In this document: positions 1 to 8,880 of the stretch, in pieces
How the letters are laid out: the number at the start of each line of letters is the position of its first letter
Numbering within the stretch: the first letter of the stretch is position 1
Source: Conidiobolus incongruus B7586
Lineage: Eukaryota; Entomophthoromycota; Entomophthoromycetes; Entomophthorales; Conidiobolaceae
DNA length: 10,244 nucleotides
Reading direction: 5' to 3'
NCBI GenBank assembly: GCA_000697335.1
Contig: JNEM01008443.1
Span: forward strand, 1 to 10,244
Position numbers and translations under genes: made by a program
Notes under the pieces: generated by a model
Seen by the model: the letters and a program-made list of their open reading frames with translations, nothing else
Databases searched by the model: none
Told to the model about the DNA's origin: nothing

Positions 1-2287
1 AATTTTAATTATTTTTTTTTATTAAAATATTTTGATTTTAAAATTTATACTTAAATTTAATCTTGCTTAAACTAAATTATGATTATCAAAAGGTTTTTAT
101 TTTTGTATTGTTAAAACTTAACTATAAACCCTTTAAAATTATTTAAAACTTATAAATAATTTATAAAGATAGTATTTTATTTAAAACTACTATATATTGC
201 TAGATTTGTAATTTTAAAGATATTAAGGGATATTATTTAAAATTTATTAAAATCCAAAAGATTAATTTTTACTATTATTTTTTTACTTATTAATAAAATA
301 AAAAATATATTAGGAAATAACTTTTTATTTCAATTAGAGAACTATTAAAATAATTTAATATTAATTATATAAGCATGTTATATTTACTTCAGTGTAAATT
401 TAAATTAATTAATAAAAATATAAAATAGATATCTTATAATTTAATAAAATCTTAAAAGAAAACTAAAATAATTATAATTAAACTAAACTTATTAAGGTAT
501 AATTAAAAACAAAGGTTTTTATAATAAATACTTATAATTAATAATTCTTAAATTTTTTTATATAATTTTTTACTTAAAAATAAAACAAGATATAAGGTTA
601 AATTAAATTAATCCTCTCTATAAATTCTAATAAACAAATATTTTAAATATAAGTGAATATTAATTATTATAAAAGATTATAATGATATATAGTTTTCTTA
701 TTTAATATCTTAAGGAAAATCAATTAATAGTAAATTATATATTATTTTTTTAAATAAAATAATTTTTAAATGGTAATTTTAATATAAATTAAAAATATCT
801 ATTAATTACATAATAATCATAAAATATAAAAAGTTAAAGCTATAAAAGAATTTTTATATAAAAAAAATAGAGAGAGTTACCATATTTAGTATATTTACCT
901 AATTATAACCTATATAATTATAATTGTTATAAATAATAAAAGAAACTATTAATTTTATATTATTTAATAATATTTATATATTATTTATTAATTTATTTAT
1001 TTAATTTTAATTTCAAAATTGTGCCATTATTTAATTTCTATATTAATATTATTAATTAAGATGATTTAAGTTATTTTTTATAATTTAATAATTGAACTTG
1101 TATTAATAATGTACACTTTGTTATTATTAGTTAATATCACCTTATTTTGATAAGAAAAATAAGTTTTTATAAGACTAAATTACCATTATAATTATCATCA
1201 ATAATATCATAAATAGTTTTTATATTCAAAGGAATATTTTTGAATAAAATATCTGATATACTTACCAAATAAATAATTTATTAAAAAAAATAAATTGGAA
1301 TTAATTAAACAATATAGAGCTAGCTTTTACCACCTCTATTGAAGTTAGAAAAAGAGTTGAATATTGCTTAGTTTGGAAATATAATCCTTGATATATTATC
1401 TTAAATTTTATTTTATATAATAATAATGATTAAAAAACTATTTGAGTTTATTATTAAACTAAACCTATAGTTTATTTTTAAAGTATTAATATTTACTTAT
1501 ATAGTATATCTTGTTAATAATATAAATATACACTATAATATGTTATTTAAGCTAAATAAAGAAAGATTACTTAAAAGCTTGATATGAATTTTTATAATAT
1601 TTTATAATAAGTTTAAATTACCAAAATTATATAAAATATTAGTTTCTTTCTATATTAATTAACTAAATGTATATTTCTGATATAATGAATAAATATTATT
1701 AATAATGAATATATAATTAGTTAAAAAATAAAATATATATATAATCTTAATATATGGCAAAATATAGAAGATATTAGAGTTATAGTTTGAAAAAATTATT
1801 CTTAGTTATCATGTCAAAATATCAGAGAACTTGCAATAGTTATGATTATAGTTATAATTATGATTAGAGATTTTTATAAATAAAGCATATATTTATTATA
1901 GATATTAATAAAATATCATTTGAAATATTAATATCTGAAGTTATAAATAAATATAAAATTTATAAAAAATTGATAGAATTATTATAATAGATAAAAATAT
2001 TACAAAATTATATAATTTATAAAATATTTATATTAATACAGGTATCAAAATAATCAAGATTTTATTATTGGAAGGAAATTAGTATAAAATCTAATATTAT
2101 CTATATTAAATAATTATATCAATATTAAATGAAATAAAAGATGATAAATGAATTTTTTAATAAAAAAAATACAAAAATATTATTATTATTTTTTAACAAA
2201 CTGATAATATTCCATTATAATTATATTTTAACTATTATATTTGATTTATACTATATTATAAATCTCTATCAAAATACAGCGATAAAA
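1..2287. other. Extremely AT-rich block without a supported gene
   Basis: G+C looks like about one tenth by eye, clearly lower than in the gene island. No open frame of useful length, splice pattern or protein motif was recognised on either strand. The nearest identifiable feature is the transporter relic at the right edge, so part of this block could be its further decayed 3' portion, or old transposon DNA mutated toward A+T. Neither can be shown from the sequence. Confidence 0.6.
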
Positions 2288-2892
2288 TTAATTATTTGGA
2301 TCAGTTTTAGGTAATGAAGGAAATGAATCAACAATCTGAAATATTAAATTAATTACGCAATTTATAACTGCTACCAAGGTTTTCGTTCATAATTTAATGA
2401 TTGATTTAGACATACATGTTCAATTCAATATGTCTAAAAATTGTTAATATAGTTATCATTAATCATTATATTTAATAATAAATTATTTTAAAATTTTATT
2501 AAAAATTAATTATAATTTTTATTATTTATCAATTTCGGTACCTGAAATCATAACATGATAAAAATGCAATTTATACCACATATCAATAAATATGCAAGTC
2601 AATTAAATTTTTTAACCAATAATTTATTCTTAAAAGAAAGTAATAATTCAAAAGGGTTTCAATTGTAAAAGATGTTAAAATAATTATTAGTCATTTGATA
2701 TTCTTATTATCAAAAATAAAATGATTTAAAAATCATATTGATCATTATTTTATTCAATTTATAATAGCAGTTTAAAGAGCAAATATTACCAATATTTTTA
2801 ATCATAATAAAAAATAATTGGATGGCTGAGTTCCACAAAGCAGTAACATCAAACTCCACAAATGTTTTAAATAAAATTTCATTTGCATTAAT
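2288..2892 (-). pseudogene. Relic of an SLC6/SNF (neurotransmitter:sodium symporter family) transporter
   Basis: Two short minus-strand open frames lie in the order expected for this family. Frame 2892-2710 contains 'ALWNSAIQLFFIMIKNIG' and then 'CYYKLN', which line up with the family's TM6 and following loop (W..A..Q.FFS......G.......SYNKF): from FF to G and from G to Y the spacing is exact, and the W-to-Q distance is one residue short. Frame 2386-2288 contains 'LVAVINCVINLIFQIVDSFP', resembling the end of TM8 ('...S.F...E...TAIVDEFP'). The W-to-VDSFP distance of about 510 nt fits the usual 120 residues plus an intron or two. Between and beyond them the frames are broken and the usual TM6 sodium-binding serine region is not conserved, so the gene is dead. 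SLC6-like transporters are known in several fungal lineages. The identification rests on short motifs read by eye. Confidence 0.5.
2405..2438. repeat. Perfect 10-bp inverted repeat with 14-nt spacer
   Basis: TTTAGACATA (2405-2414) and TATGTCTAAA (2429-2438) are exact reverse complements and could form a hairpin. It lies just upstream, in minus-strand sense, of the second transporter relic fragment. It may be chance in AT-rich DNA, though each arm carries GAC/GTC. Confidence 0.5.
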
Positions 2893-3303
2893 TCAATTCA
2901 AAATTCAAAATTTTTCAATTATGGTAAAAATATGAATTATATTTTATAAATATAATATTAGATATAATTGCAATTGATATAGATAAAATCAATTCAAAAT
3001 AATTAAAACAAATTTATTTGCAAAAATATATATATATATATATATACATATATAAATAAATTAAAAATTGAATAGTAAAGCAGTTGTACTAGTAAAAGTA
3101 GTAAGGAATACATAATTGTTACTAATATTTACATATTGATTGACTCTCGCAGGTAGGGTCAAAATTTAATATTTTACAAAGTGTTTGATTAATATTAAAT
3201 CTCATTAAAAATAATAAAACGAATTGGTTGGTTGTTGGTATGCCACTGTACAATCTTCAAAGATCACGACCATAATGGGGATTCGAGACCTTTTGGAATT
3301 CGT
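2893..3303. other. Spacer downstream of the PA-TM-RING gene, with its likely 3' UTR
   Basis: The part next to the ligase stop (about 3205-3303) is richer in G+C than the surrounding spacer and is probably 3' UTR; it also keeps the ligase frame open for 32 codons. Further left are an AT dinucleotide run (3026-3054) and AT-rich sequence. No consensus AATAAA was found close to the stop. Confidence 0.45.
3026..3054. repeat. (AT)n microsatellite with one interruption
   Basis: About ten AT units, one C at 3047, then a few more units. It lies in the spacer left of the ligase gene. Confidence 0.85.
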
Positions 3304-4517
3304 CTAAGCGTGAGATGAATTCAAGGGAATAAGAGGTGTGCTCTCAGTTGGAGGACATGTATCCTTCTTACAGATGGGACACTAATTAATTAATAAGTTA
3401 ATTGAATGTTGGATTATTAATCATTGAATAACTTACAAATTTCTTTCTCTTGGTAAGCCACGGATCGATACAATCGATGTGGAACTCATGTTTACAGGGC
3501 ATGATTCTTACCTGATCGTCATCAATATAATCTTCGAGACAGATGGCACATACTTCAGGGTCGTTGGGCTTCATTTGGTCAAGGTGGATTGTTTTGACAG
3601 GTAAATTTTGTACGACACTAATAGGTGCGAGTTGGGATTTGCGAATTTGTCTTTGGCGAATACGCCAGAGAACGTAAATCAAGGTCATCATTATAGCTGG
3701 TGATAGGATAGTTATAATGAGGACATCGATTAAGGGCCTAATATAGTAAAACAATTAATAACTTATTTTAATTATAATTAAAAAATTGTAAATAATATAT
3801 TTAAATAAAACGGATAAAATATTGGAAAGTATTACCACTGTAAAATATCGTTAGGATTAAGTTTAATTATTAAATTAGATCCTAACATATCACTCATTTT
3901 CATGAGGCTTAAATAACTTGTATGAGAAATAAAAACGGAAGGAATTCTAACATCAGAAGAATCTCCTATAGATTAGTTTAAATTAATAAAATAAGATGAA
4001 AAATATCCATTATAATAAAGTGTTACCATTTGGAAACATAGTAACAAGTCCATCGTCCTCATCATTACCCACAACAACACCAATAGCTCCGGCAGATTGC
4101 AAATTTCTAACTTTTTCAATAAAAGTACAATTTCCTCTAAGGACAAGAGCGATAAATCCAGTTTCTTTAGGTTCCAAAGGTTTACAAGCGTCGGTTGTAT
4201 TGGGATAAATTTTGGTCATAGGTATTAGAGGAGCTACGAGTCCTTGGTCGGGCAAGTGTGACCCGAAAGCTGCGATACGGTCCTAAATTGCGGGTTAACA
4301 GTTATAAAATTGAATAAATTTAGAAAGAGTACCTGATAGGTATTATTTGTAGGCTGTGCAAATTTATATAAATAAAAATAAATTAAATCCGATGTTTAAG
4401 ATATATATAATTAATTGAACTTACGATAACTACCAAAGTGGAGAAACTTCTCTGAATCAATAAAAATACTTGAATACAACCCAATAAATAGGTGAAGATA
4501 AATTGATAAGCTGTCAT
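3304..4517 (-). CDS. PA-TM-RING-H2 E3 ubiquitin ligase (RNF13/GRAIL-like), six exons, 292 aa
   Basis: Exons on the minus strand: 4517-4425, 4353-4333, 4282-4027, 3965-3836, 3737-3437 and 3381-3304; introns are 71, 50, 61, 98 and 55 nt, all GT-AG. Residues 1-31 form a hydrophobic signal peptide. Residues about 39-165 are a protease-associated (PA) domain with the core 'ALVLRGNCTF..KV..LQSAGAIGVVV', a Cys71/Cys90 pair and glycosylation sequons at N34, N66 and N89. Residues about 168-191 are one membrane span. The RING-H2 has all eight ligands: C230, C233, C248, H250, H253, C256, C268, C271, with 'DPWLTK' before the last pair, as in RNF13. The family sits in endosomal, vacuolar or Golgi membranes with the PA domain in the lumen and the RING in the cytosol, ubiquitinating membrane cargo. 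The TGT CCC ATC TGT that completes the RING appears only after removal of the last intron, which confirms the model. The frame stays open beyond the stop (see findings). Confidence 0.93.
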
Positions 4518-5789
4518 AACTTGAATTAACTTAGTAAACGTTGAGTTAATATTGTTATTAATTAGAAGGATCGAGTTGCAACAAGTTGAATAAAGTCGAG
4601 TAATAAAAATATGAAAAGGGTATGGCTTTTAGTGTATTAAGTTAATGATGTGATGATAGACTTTAGGATATTAAATAAAATTTTTGGAAATAAAACTTAA
4701 TTTGATCGTGTTGAGTATGACATCATTTCTAGCAAAACTTTCTTAAAATTGATTTTGTGATTGTAATTCCTATATGTCCCATTTAGTGAATAACTCATTC
4801 CCATTAGCAAGGATTATTACACAGATTGGTGATAATTTGACCAAATTGAATTATAGTTAAAATTCCGTAGGATATTAAATTTATTTCCCAATTTTGAATA
4901 TTAAATAGGAACTTGTTTAAATTCAGTTAGGAGTCACATCATTAAAAGTGATTAATATTCTTTTTCAATTCAATTTTATCAATATTAAATATATAATATT
5001 TAGTATTTAAATTCACACAAAACTTGTACCAAAGATTCTAAAAACAAAACATTTTAATTCAAATCATGATGGTGTTATAATATCACTTAAGCCAGATATA
5101 TCAATCAGATCAATACTTTGATGTGATATACTGTCAAAGGTTATTTAGACTAAAATCAATGAATTTTAACTCATTTCACTAAATTTCGTCATACATGTGA
5201 TTCTTTTCGGGTGTTAGTCAATAGATAAATGACATCATCTACTTTGGATTTTTTTATAGTAAATATAGACTACTGTTTTGTAATTTTATTTTAATATATA
5301 TATATATATTACTATTATTGATCAAAAATATATTTTTAGCAGAGTTAAATATTGAAAAATAGTCAGAAGCTTATGATATTTTTAATTAAACATATTTTTG
5401 ATTAATTAGGTAACTTAACAAATATATATTACAGAATATTTGAAATTTGTATTTGATTGAATAATTTATTATTATAAACAATTAAAAATAATAATGAATT
5501 AATTTGTATATTGTGATATATTGTAATTTAATAATTATATAAATATTTGATTATTTTTTCAATAGTTGAAATATTGGCCTTTTGACGTATTGAGTTGGGC
5601 TCGTAATTGTATTAATTATATTAGAAATATATTTTTCACTAGTTAGAAATGTAACTAATGTATATAATTAAAATATTGATTTTAACTAAAATAATGTTTT
5701 TTAATCTGAAAAATAATATTAAATTTTTAAGTTGATTAAAAATAAAAATAAGATAGATAAATACTTCAAGATATTAAAAAGGTTTGTTC
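4518..5789. other. Spacer between the ligase gene and the decayed RING exon; promoter region of the ligase
   Basis: About 1.3 kb with no gene I can support. The ligase promoter should lie in the left few hundred bases, but no convincing TATA box stands out. A 28-codon plus-strand frame (4774-4860) is too short to support. Base composition is less extreme than in the window's ends. Confidence 0.5.
5294..5309. repeat. Short (AT)n run
   Basis: Eight AT units in the spacer between the two PA-domain genes. Confidence 0.8.
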
Positions 5790-5985
5790 AATAAATTGGA
5801 TCGTCATTTTTTTTAATTTCAATAATGACATTTATAATTTATAGCTAAAAATATGGTAAACAGACATAAAATTAGATTTATAATCTGAACAAGAATTTAA
5901 TGTTAAAAATGATGTGCATTAATTCTATAAAGGTGGTAATAGCAGTTACAAGAAAATGAAAACAAAGTACATCATACTTGGACCA
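5790..5985 (-). pseudogene. Decayed TM/RING exon of the PA-domain paralogue
   Basis: A minus-strand open frame (6042-5878) contains 'WSKYDVLCFHFLVTAITT', which lines up with 'WPLIDVLIITILSPAIMM' at the start of the ligase's TM exon: W, DVL, L and AI match in register. Further on, after frame changes, 'KSNFM' resembles 'KSQLA', and 'KKNDDPIY' resembles 'KPNDPEV', which precedes the first RING cysteine; that cysteine codon (TGT) would here be TGA. The distance from W to the N of 'ND' is 175 nt here and 172 nt in the intact gene, which supports common descent more than the weak identity does. The acceptor AG expected just before the TM exon reads ATTG. No zinc-ligand pattern survives downstream. 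The exon appears to have been lost by decay rather than never acquired. Confidence 0.5.
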
Positions 5986-6168
5986 ATGATATATTTCAAG
6001 AATATCAAATTTTAAATATTTATTATATAATTCATTATAGAATCAAATCTATTAAAATGAAGTTTGGGAAGATTATATTGCGTCACAATATAATGAATAT
6101 TTGTCTTTATTTGACGGTTATAACCAAGAACTGACACATGGTTAGGATAACCCTTTGTTTTCTATTGA

Positions 6169-6912
6169 TTAACAATACCATTTGCAATAATCCCAAATAT
6201 CCCTTCTAGCTTCAATATACTTGATATGAATTCGATCCTTCATATATACAAGTTTAATATCAAAACCATCTCCAATTTCTTCTCTAATATCAATTAATTT
6301 TAAATAACTCTTTTGAGAAATGAAAACAGAAGGAATTTTGACATCAGAAGAATCCCCTGTACATTAGATTGAATTAATCAAAATCAAGAGGACAGAGATC
6401 TATTAAAATAAAGTGTTACCGTTCGCAAACATAGTCACAAGTTTATCGCCCTGATTATTACCGACGATGACTCCAATAGCTCCAGCAGCCTGCAAAGTTC
6501 GTACTTTGTGAAGAAATGAGCATTTACCTCTCGAGACTAGAGCTATAAAATTGAATTTAATAGGCTCTATAGGATTACAAGCATATGAATTAATCTGATA
6601 CATGTTAGATATATGTATCAAGGGTGCTTGAAGTCCTTCATTTAATAATTTGGGTCCAAAATTGACATTTTGATACTAAAAATGTTTTACAAATTTTCAA
6701 AAAAAGAATATAGTTTAAAGAGACTATTATTACTTTAAAAGTTAAATTTGTACGCTATACAAAACCATATAAAATATGAATCAAACTTTTATAATATATA
6801 ATTTTCAAATTTAACTTACAGTAATCCAAAATTTAGAAAAAGCGCTCTGAATTAACATAAAAAATTGATTATAGCATAACAACCAAATCTGATTCAATTT
6901 ACAACTTATCAT
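6169..6912 (-). CDS. Secreted or lumenal PA-domain protein, RING-less paralogue of the 3304-4517 gene, four exons, 185 aa
   Basis: Exons: 6912-6820, 6754-6734, 6675-6420 and 6356-6169; introns 65, 58 and 63 nt. The first three exons match the intact ligase exactly in length (93, 21, 256 nt) and phase. The start ATG was chosen because it makes exon 1 31 codons long, as in the paralogue. The protein has a weak hydrophobic N-terminus, a conserved sequon at N34, and the PA core 'ALVSRGKCSFLHKV..LQAAGAIGVIV' followed by 'DSSDVKIPSVFIS'. The last exon is about 48 nt longer than its counterpart up to the shared 'KW' codon, where the ligase has a donor (TG|GTAATA). Here the base run is TG|GTATTG and the frame then stops two codons later (TAA 6169-6171). 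No intact TM or RING follows. It could be a working PA-only protein, an early pseudogene, or a gene with a weak extra splice. No break is seen in the 185 codons. Confidence 0.72.
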
Positions 6913-6940
6913 ATTTTACTTAGTTATTAGTTCTTTTTAG

Positions 6941-6948
6941 ATTTTATA
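6941..6948 (-). promoter_or_regulatory. TATA-like element before the RING-less PA gene
   Basis: TATAAAAT on the minus strand, about 29 nt upstream of the ATG at 6912. That is close, and would leave almost no 5' UTR if used. In DNA this AT-rich the match is weak evidence. Confidence 0.2.
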
Positions 6949-7212
6949 CTAATTATTTAACAATAATAATAAAAAGAATTGAAAAAGATATAGAGTTTAG
7001 TTTCAAGTGAAATTAATTTACATCACCAATTCGTAAAAAATTAAGGGTTTAAATACAAGAAATTGATTTGAGAATTGAATAGAATCAAATAATATTATTT
7101 TCTTAATTAGGAATAACTATTAACTCATTTTTTGTTAAATCATTGAAATATATAGTTTAAAGATAATTCATAAAATATGATAGGCTTAATTTATGAAAGA
7201 TAAAATTAATTT

Positions 7213-7215
7213 AAA

Positions 7216-7262
<47 letters not shown>
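7213..7262. repeat. Compound microsatellite (AAAT)n-(AAT)n
   Basis: About four AAAT units pass into about ten AAT units. It lies between the end of the MAPEG gene and the start of the RING-less PA gene, probably outside both transcripts or in one UTR. Confidence 0.9.
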
Positions 7263-7428
7263 TTTTATAGAATTGATATATTACGAACCCAATTTTCAAA
7301 TTATAATTAAGAGTATAAAATAGATTAATTTTCACATAATGATATTAGTATAATATTATAAAAATAAAATAATTCAAAGTAAATATCAATTTTTTTGAAT
7401 AATTATATCCTAATTAACAAAATTTAAA

Positions 7429-8217
7429 TCAATGTAATTTATTCAATATTTCATTTACCAATTGACCGATTATTTCCTTAGTCTCAGGGAATACAGAGAA
7501 CAAAATCAAGTACAAACTTGAATGCTGAGCGTATTGAAAGCTGAGCGCTCTTAAAGTTGGAATGCTTAAAGCATAGAAGACGAGATGAAGATACCTTGCC
7601 ATTAGGATGATCAAAGTCAAACTACCCAAAATATTCGTGAATAATTGATATTTCAATAAAGATTTGGATTACCTTATTTGATAGCTGAGTTCGAGTTGTT
7701 GATAGTTTGATAGAATAATAGCTGTCATATAAACTAAAAGGGAATTGATCAATATACAAGATAAATCAATTGAGAAAAATAAAATTACTTGGATAAGTTT
7801 CAATGAAATTATCGTAAGCACTTTGAATTCTTAGACCATAGCCTTTAACATTTTTTTGACTTATTCTAGGATACTAAAAAAGAATTAATTAGTAATAATA
7901 TCCACTATAAATTAGATAATTATCTTTACATTTGGTTCATAACTTCCATGAATAATTCTATCTTGCAGAGTAATATAAGGAAATATAAAATGCAATAATG
8001 TCAACCCCACAACAACGAACATTGGAAACCTATCTTCACTAATATACAAACCGATAACTTTAGTGTAATACTTGTAGAAATATCCAGAAGTTGTCAAATA
8101 TGCAATAATTGCAGAGGTTGAAACATTACTGAGTACAATAAACACTAATATCAATAATGCAGGTGGTCCATTCTCCTCTGGACTCTTTGTATTGGATGAA
8201 TTAATTTTTGCTGTCAT
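7429..8217 (-). CDS. MAPEG-family membrane protein (fungal type), four exons, 208 aa
   Basis: Exons: 8217-7930, 7873-7789, 7733-7673 and 7621-7429; introns 56, 55 and 51 nt, GT-AG. Four hydrophobic segments lie near residues 20-43, 66-84, 124-134 with flanks, and 144-163, with a fifth weak one at 181-190. Family marks: 'PNYPR' (residues 95-99) in place of the usual NPR, 'GLRIQSAYDNFIETYP' matching the 'RA..AH.N..E..P' signature, and 'LMARYLHLVFYAL' followed by 'LR' matching the 'R..Y...Y.....LR' end. MAPEG members are small four-helix, usually trimeric membrane proteins that use glutathione (microsomal GST, leukotriene C4 synthase, FLAP); fungal members of this branch mostly lack a known substrate. 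The ATG at 8217 is the first in frame; an out-of-frame ATG-AAG-TAA lies 41 nt upstream. Enzyme activity cannot be told from sequence. A decayed tandem copy lies immediately upstream. Confidence 0.82.
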
Positions 8218-8880
8218 ATTAGTCAAATTACTCAAAATATTTACAGATATTACTTCATGATTTAAGTATTTATACTAAAAACAATGCCGCTTTGTTTATT
8301 TAAGTGGTTTTAGATTCAGATTTGAAAATTATCACGCGCCTTTTATATAAAATAATTTGATTGATAAAATTTTGATTTAAGTTTATTATTGAATTATGAT
8401 TAATATATTCTTTTATTGGAATTTAATTTAATAATCAAATTGTAAATCCTGTATTTTTTTTCTAATGAAAAGCCATTTTAAACATATACTTTAATATCTA
8501 AATATAACACAAATTACTAATACATTTGGACAAAATATGTATCAGAACGGAATTTAATTAAGTTTTAGAAGATCATAGATTGGATTTTAATATTTTATAT
8601 ATGTGGTTCACAATTAAAGTCAATTAATAGAATTGGAAATTTATTTTCATATGAAATATTGATGGATATATTAATCAAATTTTTAATATCTATCAATAGT
8701 ACAAAAATTAATATGATTTTTTTAGTTGGTGAAATTTTTATCAAATTGAAAATATATAATCTTCAAAATATATTATATAATTTATATAAAATTTTTCTAA
8801 TATTTTGAATAAAAAAAATTAAATTATATTAATTTTAAAATTAATTCCAAATTTGATTACAATTATTAATAATAAAGTGT
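8218..8880. other. Spacer between the MAPEG gene and its decayed copy
   Basis: It contains the MAPEG promoter side: a TATA-like box, a three-codon upstream frame (ATG AAG TAA, 8258-8250) and an isolated GC-rich word CACGCGCC at 8333-8340. The remainder is AT-rich with no coding signal. Confidence 0.5.
8267..8274 (-). promoter_or_regulatory. TATA-box-like element before the MAPEG gene
   Basis: TATAAATA on the minus strand, about 50 nt upstream of the ATG at 8217. The spacing suits transcription starting 20-30 nt downstream with a short 5' UTR. Chance matches are frequent in this composition. Confidence 0.35.

Larger units (their letters stand above)
6913..7428. other. Spacer between the MAPEG gene and the RING-less PA gene
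   Basis: It holds the MAPEG 3' end, a compound microsatellite and the PA gene's promoter side, including a TATA-like word at 6941-6948. No coding potential was recognised. Confidence 0.5.

Noticed and set aside
1741-2160. Possible remains of a retroelement polymerase in the AT-rich block
   Set aside because: Only vague lysine/isoleucine-rich stretches, no catalytic motif or terminal repeat; expected by chance in this composition.
2533-2549. Near-palindrome around GGTACC
   Set aside because: Imperfect, short and isolated; no context to give it a role.
3221-3301. tRNA-like signs: GGATTCGAGACC resembles a B box, and the ends partly pair
   Set aside because: No consistent D, anticodon and T arms fold within 81 nt, the T stem does not pair, and there is no good A box. 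The stretch is better explained as ligase 3' UTR.
3304-3372. Alternative intron GTAAGA...TTAG inside the last ligase exon, which would bypass the TAG
   Set aside because: It would delete the last RING cysteine and then meet a stop shortly after, so it is unlikely to make a functional ligase.
3996-4208. 70-codon plus-strand open frame
   Set aside because: It is antisense to the PA-domain exon of the ligase, has no family resemblance, and its length follows from the exon's higher G+C.
4774-4860. 28-codon plus-strand frame starting MSHLVNNSFPLA
   Set aside because: Too short, no recognised family, no partner exons found nearby.
5556-5645. Short minus-strand frame with 'TITSPTQYVKRPIFQLL', slightly richer in G+C
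   Set aside because: No match to the neighbouring genes or any family I can name. It could be relic coding sequence but is not supportable.
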